From: Gammaproteobacteria bacterium
GTDB taxonomy: Bacteria; Pseudomonadota; Gammaproteobacteria; JAJDOJ01
Reading direction: 5' to 3'
DNA: 64,000 nucleotides
Assembly (NCBI GenBank): GCA_026984215.1
Contig: JALSSO010000131.1
Location: 1-64,000, forward strand
The notes under the pieces are model-generated. The model was not told the origin of the DNA. It saw nothing but the letters and a program-made list of their open reading frames with translations, and searched no databases. Shown here piece by piece: positions 56,253-63,883 of this stretch. Numbering within the stretch: the stretch's first letter is position 1; every line of letters starts with the position of its first letter. The position numbers and the translations under genes are program-made.

Positions 56253-56329
56253 CCTTCCCGCCTCCGACGAATCCACCCGTCCGTATTGCCCGCAAACCGC
56301 TATCATGGATGCAGATTCCCGGATGCGGC

Positions 56330-56343
56330 TTGACACACATCAA
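56330..56343. promoter_or_regulatory. FNR/Anr box, strong match
   Basis: TTGAC-ACAC-ATCAA matches the FNR consensus TTGAT-N4-ATCAA at nine of ten positions. It lies in the divergent region between the DUF6455 gene and hemN. Its centre at 56336.5 is 70.5 bases before the transcript start predicted from the -10 element at 56395. Confidence 0.65.
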
Positions 56344-56358
56344 GCGGCCCACGGGCCC

Positions 56359-56372
56359 TTGATGCGCGTCAT
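56359..56372. promoter_or_regulatory. Second, weaker FNR-like box
   Basis: TTGAT-GCGC-GTCAT matches the consensus at eight of ten positions, with a perfect left half. The centre at 56365.5 is 41.5 bases before the predicted transcript start near 56407, the standard class II activator position. Confidence 0.45.
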
Positions 56373-56394
56373 CGTCCTCGGGCACCGCATCCGT

Positions 56395-56400
56395 TACAGT
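56395..56400 (+). promoter_or_regulatory. -10 element of hemN
   Basis: TACAGT matches TATAAT at four of six positions. It is supported by its spacing to the FNR-like boxes and by the short leader to the ATG at 56428, which contains GAGGAGG. Confidence 0.35.
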
Positions 56401-56427
56401 GGCCGGCATCGCCGAGGAGGGCTCCCC

Positions 56428-57825
56428 ATGGCCATGCAGCAAGGCATCGAATTCGATCCGGATCTGATCCGGCGCTACGACAAGGCCGGCCCGCGTTATA
56501 CGTCTTACCCCACCGCCGTCCAGTTCCACGAGCAGTTCGCAGAGACCGACTATCGGGCCGCGGCCAGCGCCTCCAATCAGGCCGATCCCGCCCGCCCCCT
56601 CTCACTCTATTTCCATATCCCCTTCTGCGCACGGGTGTGCTTCTATTGCGCTTGTAACAAGGTGGTGACCAAGGACCGCTCGCGCGCCGCGCCGTATCTC
56701 GAGGACCTCTACCGGGAGATGGCCCTGCAAAGCGCCCTGTTCGACCGGCGGCGGGTGGTGGATCAGCTCCACTGGGGCGGGGGCACGCCGACCTTCCTCA
56801 GCCGCAGCGAGATGAGCCGGCTCATGGAGGAAACGGCGCGGCGTTTCCGGCTGCGCGACGACGACGGCGGCGAGTACGCCATCGAGGTGGACCCCCGCGA
56901 GGCCGATCCCGACACCATCGCCCATCTGCGGGGGCTGGGATTCAATCGCCTGAGCCTCGGCGTGCAGGATTTCGATCCCCGTGTGCAGCGGGCGGTCAAC
57001 CGCATCCAGAGCGAGCGCGAGACCCGCGCCATCCTGGACGCCGCCCGCGCCCAGGGCTTCAAATCCATCAACGTGGACCTGATCTACGGCCTGCCGTTCC
57101 AGACCGAGGCGTCCTTCGCGCGCACCGTGGAACGGATCGTCGAGGCGGCCCCGGACCGGCTCTCGGTGTTCAACTATGCGCACCTACCCGAGCGCTTCAA
57201 ACCCCAGCGGCGGATCCGGGCCGAGGATCTCCCCTCACCGTCCACCAAGCTGGCCATCCTGCGCCGGACCATCGAGCAGCTCACCGAAGCCGGCTACGTC
57301 TACATCGGCATGGACCATTTCGCCCGACCCGAGGACGAGCTCGCCCAAGCCCAGCGCGAGGGCAAACTGCACCGCAACTTTCAGGGATACTCCACGCGCG
57401 CCGGCGCCGATCTGGTGGCCATGGGGATCACCGCCATCGGTCAAGTGGGAGATACCTACGGGCAGAACGTGCGCACGCTGGAGGCCTACCACCAACGCCT
57501 GGCGGAAGGGCGCCTGCCCATCTGGCGGGGGGTGACCCTGACCCCGGACGATCGGCTGCGCAGGCACGTGATCTCGCAGCTCATCTGCCACTTCGAACTG
57601 GACACCCGAGCAGTGGAACGGCGCTTCGGGGTGGACTTCGACGACTACTTCGCCACCGAGCTGGCCGACCTGCGGAACATGGAGCGCGACGGACTCGTGC
57701 GGTGGGACGGGACCCGTATCACCGTTGCGCTGAAGGGACGGTTGCTGATCCGCAACGTGTGCATGGTGTTCGACCGCTATCTGCGCGAGGCGGCCGCCCA
57801 GGCCCGGTTCTCCAAGGTGATCTGA
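56428..57825 (+). CDS. hemN: Oxygen-independent coproporphyrinogen III oxidase HemN
   Basis: A 465-residue radical SAM enzyme that decarboxylates coproporphyrinogen III to protoporphyrinogen IX without oxygen. The N-terminus has RYDKAGPRYTSYPTAVQF, and the cluster motif is CARVCFYCAC, the Cys-x3-Cys-x2-Cys-x-Cys form that separates true HemN from HemW. HWGGGTPTFL and RLSLGVQDFD follow. The GAGGAGG ribosome-binding site supports ATG 56428. FNR-like boxes upstream fit anaerobic induction. It ends at a strong terminator shared with the convergent gene. Confidence 0.95.
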   Translation: MAMQQGIEFDPDLIRRYDKAGPRYTSYPTAVQFHEQFAETDYRAAASASNQADPARPLSLYFHIPFCARVCFYCACNKVVTKDRSRAAPYLEDLYREMALQSALFDRRRVVDQLHWGGGTPTFLSRSEMSRLMEETARRFRLRDDDGGEYAIEVDPREADPDTIAHLRGLGFNRLSLGVQDFDPRVQRAVNRIQSERETRAILDAARAQGFKSINVDLIYGLPFQTEASFARTVERIVEAAPDRLSVFNYAHLPERFKPQRRIRAEDLPSPSTKLAILRRTIEQLTEAGYVYIGMDHFARPEDELAQAQREGKLHRNFQGYSTRAGADLVAMGITAIGQVGDTYGQNVRTLEAYHQRLAEGRLPIWRGVTLTPDDRLRRHVISQLICHFELDTRAVERRFGVDFDDYFATELADLRNMERDGLVRWDGTRITVALKGRLLIRNVCMVFDRYLREAAAQARFSKVI

Positions 57826-57852
57826 CAGACCACGCGGTCGGCGCGGCCCCAA

Positions 57853-57886
57853 CGTGAAAACGGCGCCCGAAGGCGCCGTTTTCACG
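57853..57886. terminator. Bidirectional intrinsic terminator between hemN and the globule-like gene
   Basis: A perfect 15-bp stem, CGTGAAAACGGCGCC with GGCGCCGTTTTCACG, closes a CGAA tetraloop. The A/T tracts inside the stem give a T-run in both directions, so it can end transcription from hemN and from the convergent small gene. Confidence 0.85.
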
Positions 57887-57909
57887 AGCAGCGAATTCCC
57901 GTGCAGGGA

Positions 57910-58236
57910 TTACTTGCCGCCCTGGTTCTGGGCGGGTGCCGCAGGAGCCGCCGGGGCGGCGTAGGGTGCGCCCCAGGGACCCGGTGCGTAGCCCGGATAG
58001 CCATAGGGGCCATAGGCATACGGAGGCGGATAGGCCCACCACGGACCATAGTAGTCGTAGTAGTCGCCCCAGCCACGAGCACTGCCCCGAGCGCTGAAGT
58101 CGAAATCGCCGAAGCCGTCGCCCCAGCCACGGCTCCAGCCGGGACCATCGCCCCACCAGGCGCTGGCGGGCTGCATGGCCAGGGCCGCCGCGGCAGCCAG
58201 GACCGCTGCAGAGGAAAAGGTCGCAACCTTCTTCAT
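57910..58236 (-). CDS. Secreted Gly/Trp/Tyr-rich protein, sulfur-globule-protein-like
   Basis: A 108-residue protein with a clear signal peptide (MKKVATFSSAAVLAAAAALA, cleavage after ASA). The mature part is extremely rich in Gly, Trp, Tyr and Pro (WWGDGPGWSRGWGDGF, then YGPWWAYPPPYAYGPYGYPG) and ends in an Ala/Pro tail. This composition and size match the structural proteins that coat sulfur globules in purple and other sulfur-oxidising gammaproteobacteria. GGGAGGT lies before the ATG. Composition-based assignment; another secreted low-complexity envelope protein is possible. It is expressed as a single gene with its own terminator. Confidence 0.65.
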   Translation of the reverse strand: MKKVATFSSAAVLAAAAALAMQPASAWWGDGPGWSRGWGDGFGDFDFSARGSARGWGDYYDYYGPWWAYPPPYAYGPYGYPGYAPGPWGAPYAAPAAPAAPAQNQGGK

Positions 58237-58464
58237 ATCGTACCTCCCAAAAGGATCAGGAAAACGTGTCGAGGACACGGGCGAAACACCTGAGGCGCTG
58301 CCGGCCGGGCGGAACTGCCATTCCCTGAGCTCACAACGCCCGGGTGTTCCACAGAAGCCCCTTCCAGACCGCGAAGGAACCAGGCTCCGATTATGCGTCG
58401 GGCCGAAAGCGAAGTAAACTCCGCTCCCTGTCCCAGATCAGCCGCCACCCGGCCCGGCCGACAC

Positions 58465-59055
58465 TCACGGATACAGCAGCACCTTTCGCCACTCACCCGA
58501 GGCCTCGCGCAGGTAGCAGAGGCGCTCGTGCAGGCGATGCCACCCGGCCGTCCAGAACTCGATCCGTTCCGGCACGACTCGGTAGCCGCCCCACCGGGGT
58601 GGACGAGGCACGACCCGGTCCCGGAACCGCTGCCGCATCTCTTCCACCCGTCGCTCCAGGACCGCACGGCTTTCGAGCGGCTCGGACTGCAGCGAGGCCC
58701 AGGCGCCGATCTGGCTGTCGCGCGGCCGGCTCGCCCAATACCGGTCCGCCTCCTCGGCATCCACCTGCTCCGCCACCCCTTCGATGAGCACCTGGCGGGC
58801 CAGGGGCTGCCAATAGAAACACAGCGCCACGCTCGGATTCTCGCGCAGCTGCCGCGCCTTGCGGCTCTGGAGATTGGTGTAGAAGACGAACCCGCGCCGA
58901 TCGTGATGCTTGAGCAGCACGGTACGCGCCGACGGCCGGCCGTCGGCGGCCGCCGTGGCCAGCGTCATGGCCGTGGGCTCGGGCAGCTCCGTCTTCATCG
59001 CCTCCTCCAGCAGTTCACCGAACCGCCGTATGGCCTCCTCGTACAGATCCGTCAT
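58465..59055 (-). CDS. pdxH: Pyridoxamine 5'-phosphate oxidase
   Basis: A 196-residue FMN enzyme making pyridoxal 5'-phosphate. TVLLKHHDRRGFVFYTNLQS and SRKARQLRENP match the FMN-binding region, and the C-terminus has WGGYRVVPERIEFW, the standard PdxH signature, ending in WRKVLLYP (usually RLxP). GGGGAG supports ATG 59055. The last conserved segment usually reads RxxRLAP; here it is slightly altered, as in some members. It diverges from the FNR-type gene. Confidence 0.9.
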   Translation of the reverse strand: MTDLYEEAIRRFGELLEEAMKTELPEPTAMTLATAAADGRPSARTVLLKHHDRRGFVFYTNLQSRKARQLRENPSVALCFYWQPLARQVLIEGVAEQVDAEEADRYWASRPRDSQIGAWASLQSEPLESRAVLERRVEEMRQRFRDRVVPRPPRWGGYRVVPERIEFWTAGWHRLHERLCYLREASGEWRKVLLYP

Positions 59056-59304
59056 GCGCACTCCCCATCTCGTGAACATGGCCTCTCGGGCTCATGGTAG
59101 CAGCGCGCGCAAACCGCAAACCCGACCCAGGTCAGGCGAGGGCGCGGTCCCAGGCCGGACGCGGCGGAGCGCTGCGGGCTGAAATTCCTTGGAGCTGCCG
59201 GTATACAATGGCGTGAAAACTGGTCGGTTTGCCCCGGCTGGCGATGAGAAGGGGGCGGCGAGCCGGCGTTTCGACACGAAAACTCCTGCAGACTCGGAGG
59301 CAAC

Positions 59305-60060
59305 GTGGCGCACCTGCGGATCAGACGTGACTGCTCACAGTGCTCGCGCGGCGGCGAATGCCCCATGGCCCTGCTGGCCCAAACCTCCGCGCCCCGCCCG
59401 CCGGCCCAGCTCAACGTGTGGCATCAGGTCTACAAGCGCGGTGAGGCGTTGTTTCGGGTGGGAGAACCCTTCCGCTCCATCGGGATCCTGCGCTCCGGAG
59501 CCGTGAAGACCTACCTGCAGCGCGACGACGGTTCCGAACAGGTGCTCGCCTTCCTACTCCCCGGCGACATCCTGGGCCTGGACGCCATCGCCGCCGGCCA
59601 GCACATGCGCAATGCCGTGGCCCTGGACACCACCAGCGCCTGCCTGGTCCCGTACGACGGCGTGGACGAGATCTCCAACCGCTTTCCCGCGTTGCGCCGG
59701 GAGATGATGCGCCAAATGAGCCTGGGCCTAGTGCGTGACGCTCAAGTGCACATGTTGCTGACGATGCGCACCGCCGATCAGCGTCTGGCGGCCTTCCTAT
59801 TGGACCTGTCCAACTGGTACCGCAACCACGGGTTCTCGGCCCGGGAGTTCCAGCTCCCCATGCCCCGGGCGGACATCGCCAACTATCTGAACATCAAGCC
59901 CGAAACGCTCAGCCGCGCGCTCACGCGCATGCAGAACGACGGACTGATCCGCGCCGAGCGGCGCCGCCTCCTCATACTGGATCCCGATGCGCTGCGCACC
60001 ATGGCCGGTGAATCCCTGCCACCGGAGGCGTGGCGCGCGGTGCGCAAGCAGGTGCAGTGA
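59305..60060 (+). CDS. fnr: FNR/Anr-type Fe-S transcription regulator
   Basis: A 251-residue CRP-superfamily regulator beginning at GTG with GGAGG upstream. The N-terminal cysteines C10, C13 and C19 (Cys-x2-Cys-x5-Cys) and C113 are placed as in FNR, which binds an oxygen-labile 4Fe-4S cluster. The recognition helix contains KPETLSRAL, with the Glu-x-x-Ser-Arg that reads TTGAT half sites. It should activate genes without oxygen, hemN at 56428 being a likely target. TACAAT at 59204-59209 may be its -10 element. Confidence 0.93.
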   Translation: MAHLRIRRDCSQCSRGGECPMALLAQTSAPRPPAQLNVWHQVYKRGEALFRVGEPFRSIGILRSGAVKTYLQRDDGSEQVLAFLLPGDILGLDAIAAGQHMRNAVALDTTSACLVPYDGVDEISNRFPALRREMMRQMSLGLVRDAQVHMLLTMRTADQRLAAFLLDLSNWYRNHGFSAREFQLPMPRADIANYLNIKPETLSRALTRMQNDGLIRAERRRLLILDPDALRTMAGESLPPEAWRAVRKQVQ

Positions 60061-60275
60061 TCCCGTGGCCTGCGCGGGTCATCCCCGGTGGCAGGTGCTG
60101 CTCCCTCGGTTCCGCGGCGCATGGAAACACCGCTCGGCATGCACCAAGCGCGATATAGGAGGCCCTTCGGGCGGAAAAACCGAATATCCGAGTACCAGGC
60201 CACGCGGCTTCGCGGTCGTGCGGCAGGTCGATCTTTTCTCGATACTCAAACTCACACTCAAGAGGTAGCCCGACC

Positions 60276-60728
60276 ATGAAAAGTACCTGGGTAGTCGTCA
60301 CCGACAGCACCCGCGCACGCATCCTCAAGGCGGACAACGCCGTCAGCCCCCTGAGCGAGGTCGAGACGCTGGTCCATCCGGAAAGCCGACTGCACGAGCG
60401 TGATCTGATCAGCGATGCGCCGGGACGCGCGTTCGACCGGGCCGGGCAGGGCCGCCATGCCATGGGTCAGCAGGTCAGCCCCAAGGAGCACGAAGTAGAG
60501 GCGTTCGTCCGCCAGGTCGCTGAACGCCTGGAACAGGCCCGGGAACACGGCGAGCTGGAGCAGCTCATCATCGTGGCACCACCCAACGTTCTGGGCAAAC
60601 TACGCAAGGCACTCCCCCCCGAGGTAGCGCGCCTGGTCACGATGGAAATGGGCAAGAACCTGAGCAAGCTCAGCCCCCAGGAGATCCGCGACCATCTCCC
60701 GGAACGGCTGCCTCCCCTGCCGGCGTGA
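60276..60728 (+). CDS. Host attachment family protein
   Basis: A 150-residue soluble protein. STWVVVTDSTRARILKAD at the N-terminus, an acidic/basic middle containing HERDLISDAPGRAFD, and LIIVAPPNVLGKLRKAL with EMGKNLSKLSPQEIRDHL at the end match the host-attachment (AtsE-like) family. The name comes from a plant-colonisation phenotype; the fold resembles release-factor-like domains and the biochemical role is unknown. The last 59 bases overlap the 3' end of the convergent DUF72 gene. Confidence 0.85.
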   Translation: MKSTWVVVTDSTRARILKADNAVSPLSEVETLVHPESRLHERDLISDAPGRAFDRAGQGRHAMGQQVSPKEHEVEAFVRQVAERLEQAREHGELEQLIIVAPPNVLGKLRKALPPEVARLVTMEMGKNLSKLSPQEIRDHLPERLPPLPA

Positions 60729-61464
60729 ACCGGTCTTCTCGACCGATCCCGCCCACCAGCTCCTTCAAGGCCAGCGCGTCGCGCACGGCCCGGCCTTCGG
60801 CGTCGTTGTTGAAGAACACCCAGGCGCCCTTTCCGGCCCGGCGCAGTTCCGTGAGCCACTCGGCCAGCCAGCCCAGCCCGGCGCGCCTGTACTCGCCTGC
60901 ATACCAGCGCAGGGGGCCATGCATGCGCACGTAGGCGAAGGGAGCGGTGAGCCACAGCGGGCTGCGCTCCCCGTCCGCATCGTAGACGCAGAAGGCGACC
61001 CCGTGCGCCGCGAGCAGATCGGCCACGTCGCGGGTGTGCCAGCGGAGATCCCGAAACTCGAAGGCAGCGTCGAGAGCCGGTGGAAGCCCATCCAGGAAGG
61101 ACTGGAGGCGCGAGAGATCGGGACGCCACCGGCCGGGCAGCTGGAAGAGCACGGGGCCTTGGTGCGGACCGAGACCGTGCATGCGATCCAGGAAGCGCTG
61201 CACGGCCTGCGCGCAGTCATTCAGGCGCCGAACATGGGTGATGTACCGGCTCGCCTTGACTGCGAACGAGAAGCCTTCCGGCACCGACTCGGCCCACTGG
61301 CGCACCGTGCCCTGCGAGGGGAGGCGGTAGAAGGCGTTGTTGACCTCCACGCAGTCGAAATGCCGCGCATACCAGCCTAGCCACCCGCTGGGAGCGAGCT
61401 CACGCGGGTAGAACACCTCGCGCCAATGGGCATAGTGCCATCCGGAGGTTCCGATCCGCAGCAT
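60670..61464 (-). CDS. DUF72 family protein
   Basis: A 264-residue TIM-barrel-like protein with LRIGTSGWHYAHWREVFYP at the N-terminus and VEVNNAFYRLPS, then FEFRDLRWHTRDV and YVRMHGP. These are the marks of DUF72, a family with weak nuclease-like similarity and no settled function. The C-terminal 25 residues (Gly/Pro-rich) lie in the overlap with the convergent host-attachment gene and are not typical of the family. Confidence 0.88.
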   Translation of the reverse strand: MLRIGTSGWHYAHWREVFYPRELAPSGWLGWYARHFDCVEVNNAFYRLPSQGTVRQWAESVPEGFSFAVKASRYITHVRRLNDCAQAVQRFLDRMHGLGPHQGPVLFQLPGRWRPDLSRLQSFLDGLPPALDAAFEFRDLRWHTRDVADLLAAHGVAFCVYDADGERSPLWLTAPFAYVRMHGPLRWYAGEYRRAGLGWLAEWLTELRRAGKGAWVFFNNDAEGRAVRDALALKELVGGIGREDRFTPAGEAAVPGDGRGSPGG

Positions 61465-61594
61465 CGCCGTCCACGCCGGCCGAGGCCCAGCTATTCGCGC
61501 GCCAACCCCGGCCCGCCGCGCACGACTCCCACCACGCCCGACAGAGCTGGAAGCGACGAATCCTCGGACGTAGGCCCGGCGTCGCCCGCCGGCC

Positions 61595-62323
61595 TCAATG
61601 CGGGCCGGAGCCGCCGCCCCCCGTGGAGCACTGGGCCAGGGCGTTGAGGCGGCCGCGATCGTGCAACACGATGTGACGGCCCTCGACCTCGATCATGCCC
61701 TGGTGTCCAAACTGGGTGAGCGTCCGGCACACCGTCTCCAGGGCCAGCCCGAGAAACTCGGCGATCTCCCTGCGCCCCATGGCCAGATTGAACTCCTGCG
61801 AGGAAAACCCCCGCTGGTCGAACCCATCGGCCAGATGGCAGAGAAATCCCGCGATGCGGGCCGAAGCGCTCTTGTTGCCCTTGAGCAGACCGAGCCGTTC
61901 TTCCTGCAGGATCTCCCGGCTCATCAGGCGGAGCAACACGTGGTTCAGCGCCGGGCGCTCCTCGGCGGCCCGCTGGAAGTCCCGGAAAGGCAGCTCGCAC
62001 ATGCTCGAGGTGTCGAGCGCCGTGGCGTTGCAATCGTAACGACCCTCGGCGATGGCGCCAAGCCCCACGACCTCCCCCGTCATATAGAACCGCAGCACGT
62101 ATTCCTCGCCCGTCTCGGTGACGTTCCACGCCTTCACGCAACCCGAACGAACGATGTACAACCCGCGCAGGGACTGGCCGGCCCGGAACAATTCCTTACC
62201 CTTGCGCAGCACGGTGGGCCGGCGCATGATGCGCTCCAGCGCGCGGCGGTCGGCGGGCTCCAGCGGAACCCACGGACACACGCGCGCAGACGGACAGGTC
62301 TGGCAGTTGTTGTCGCGTTGCAT
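61595..62323 (-). CDS. Second FNR-type transcription regulator with altered recognition helix
   Basis: A 242-residue CRP-superfamily regulator. C7, C10 and C16 (Cys-x2-Cys-x5-Cys) and C109 keep the FNR cluster spacing, so an Fe-S sensor is likely. The recognition helix reads ALETVCRTL: glutamate and arginine are as in FNR but the serine is cysteine. ATG 62323 has GGAGGT at the right distance; an upstream in-frame start at 62356 lacks one. It is a clear paralogue of the regulator at 59305, divided from it by two unrelated genes. Targets may overlap those of FNR or differ by the changed contact. Confidence 0.88.
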   Translation of the reverse strand: MQRDNNCQTCPSARVCPWVPLEPADRRALERIMRRPTVLRKGKELFRAGQSLRGLYIVRSGCVKAWNVTETGEEYVLRFYMTGEVVGLGAIAEGRYDCNATALDTSSMCELPFRDFQRAAEERPALNHVLLRLMSREILQEERLGLLKGNKSASARIAGFLCHLADGFDQRGFSSQEFNLAMGRREIAEFLGLALETVCRTLTQFGHQGMIEVEGRHIVLHDRGRLNALAQCSTGGGGSGPH

Positions 62324-62425
62324 TCGATCCACCTCCGCAACTGCTGATCCGCTCATCGTCCCGCTACGCCACGTTCACACCGTCTCGACCCGAGCGGGCG
62401 AGGCAGCCCGCCTTCCCGCGGCGGC

Positions 62426-62770
62426 TCAACGGCCGGCGAGCGCACCTGGCGCCGAGACGCCATACTTACGGGTTGGGGTCTGTGGAGCGTCGCGCACATC
62501 GCTCAGAAAGCGCACGTCACGATCGGTCAGGACGCCGAGCCGCCCGGCACCGCTGTGGACCACGATGCCCCGCAGCCGAACCCAACGCCCCTGCCAGGAC
62601 AGTCGCACGGTGAGCGCTTCGGCGGGGCGGAACCGCAGCGCGCTGCCCAGCTCCAGGCCCAGGCCCGAATCCCCGACGTCGCGCAGCACCGCCCAACCCA
62701 CCAACCGGCCGCGACGTTCGAGCGCCACGGGAATCCGCACTTCCACCCGCCGGAAGCAGCGGTGCTCCAC
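62426..62770 (-). CDS. PilZ-domain c-di-GMP-binding protein
   Basis: A 114-residue protein. FRRVEVRIPVAL contains the RRxxR half of the c-di-GMP site (RRVEVR) and DVGDSGLGLEL the D/NxSxxG half. The rest is a small beta-barrel. The proposed GTG at 62770 starts 4 bases after the DUF2934 stop. As a free-standing PilZ protein it would act as a c-di-GMP effector; a GGDEF-EAL protein lies at 1940. No pilus or flagellar genes are nearby. Confidence 0.8.
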   Translation of the reverse strand: MEHRCFRRVEVRIPVALERRGRLVGWAVLRDVGDSGLGLELGSALRFRPAEALTVRLSWQGRWVRLRGIVVHSGAGRLGVLTDRDVRFLSDVRDAPQTPTRKYGVSAPGALAGR

Positions 62771-62774
62771 GGGT

Positions 62775-63038
62775 TCACGCCCCCAGCAGCCGGGCGTCGA
62801 TCTCCTTTTCGGCCGCGAGCCAGTCGTGCAGCTCGCCACCCGGCGCGAAGCCCCTAGCCTGGGCACGGTAATAGGCCGCCTCGGCGATCATCGCCAGGCG
62901 TACCTCCGGTGCGACCGCGGCCCCCTGCTGCTCGGCGGCACGGGTGCGCCCCTTGCGCTGCCGTGCAATGGTCCGTTTTTTCGTTGCCGCTCGTACGCTG
63001 CGCGCCTTACCTGCGGCGCGCGTGGTCGTGGTAGCCAT
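62775..63038 (-). CDS. DUF2934 protein
   Basis: An 87-residue protein. The N-terminal half is a basic Lys/Arg/Ala/Thr stretch (TKKRTIARQRKGRTRAAEQQ) and the C-terminal half is the DUF2934 motif, RLAMIAEAAYYRAQARGF followed by GGELHDWLAAEKEI. AAGGAG precedes the ATG at 63038. DUF2934 proteins are small, of unknown function and often stress- or nitrogen-metabolism-linked by context. It forms an operon with the PilZ gene. Confidence 0.85.
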   Translation of the reverse strand: MATTTTRAAGKARSVRAATKKRTIARQRKGRTRAAEQQGAAVAPEVRLAMIAEAAYYRAQARGFAPGGELHDWLAAEKEIDARLLGA

Positions 63039-63211
63039 CGACGCTCTCCTTGGGGTATGACGGGCCTTCGGAAAACCAGCGTGTTCGGCGTGGCGTTCTC
63101 CGGCACCTCTGCATGGAATCGTTGTCGTTCGAGTCACGTCATGGGTCCGGACTGCGGCCCATAAACCTATGGTCTCGTATGCGGCGAGGCCGGCAAATTG
63201 GCGCGATTGCC

Positions 63212-63227
63212 TACGTAACCTCACGTA
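63212..63227. promoter_or_regulatory. Inverted repeat TACGT-N6-ACGTA
   Basis: A perfect 5-bp inverted repeat with a six-base spacer lies 27 bases beyond the FixJ-type gene stop and 174 bases before the DUF2934 start, in the direction of transcription. It has the size and symmetry of a dimeric-regulator operator, such as one for a LuxR/FixJ-type protein. No regulator is proven. Confidence 0.35.
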
Positions 63228-63253
63228 TGGAACAGCGGGCGCCGGTTCCCGGT

Positions 63254-63883
63254 TCAGGAAGGGTCGTGCAGGCCGCAGAGGACCGCCTTGTCCACGAGCT
63301 GTGGCAGCGTGCGCACACGCATCTTTTCCATGACCCGGGCGCGGTGCACGTCGATGGTCCGATGGCTGACCTCCAGCCGCCGCGCGATTTCCTTGTTGGA
63401 AAGGCCCTCCACCACCAAGGCCATGACCTGGCGCTCACGCGGCGTCAGCCGCTCGTAACAGGCGCGCGCCTGACGTTCCTGCCGGGCCTTTTCACGCAGC
63501 CTGCGGTCCCACTCCAGCGCATCGGGGATCCGGGCCAAGAGCTCGTCGGTCTGGAACGGCTTTTCCAGAAAGTCCACCGCCCCGCCGCGCAGCGCCCGCA
63601 CCGCCATGGGGACGTCCCCGTGACCGGTCAGGAAGATGATGGGAATCCGGATCCCGCGCCGGCTGAGCTCGTGCTGGAGTTCCAGCCCGCTCATGGCCGG
63701 CATGCGCACGTCCAGAATCAGGCAGCCCGGTTGCCCGGGATCGTAGGCTTCCAGAAACGCCTCGGCCGAGGGATGGCAGCGCACCTGCAGTCCGTTCGAT
63801 TCCAACAGCAATGCCAGCGCGCCGCGCACCGCGTCGTCGTCGTCCACCACGTGGACGACGGCTTCATGCCGCGCCTCACCCAT
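63254..63883 (-). CDS. FixJ-type response regulator
   Basis: A 209-residue two-component regulator. The receiver domain has acidic residues D14-D17 and the phosphoacceptor D58 in LILDVRMPAMSG; IFLTGHGD and LEKPF complete the site. The C-terminal LuxR-type HTH reads LTPRERQVMALVVEGLSNKE and VSHRTIDVHRARVMEKM. GGAGG precedes ATG 63883, which overlaps the kinase gene by 8 bases. The exact function (oxygen, alcohol or other sensing) depends on the kinase, most of which lies outside the window. Confidence 0.92.
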   Translation of the reverse strand: MGEARHEAVVHVVDDDDAVRGALALLLESNGLQVRCHPSAEAFLEAYDPGQPGCLILDVRMPAMSGLELQHELSRRGIRIPIIFLTGHGDVPMAVRALRGGAVDFLEKPFQTDELLARIPDALEWDRRLREKARQERQARACYERLTPRERQVMALVVEGLSNKEIARRLEVSHRTIDVHRARVMEKMRVRTLPQLVDKAVLCGLHDPS

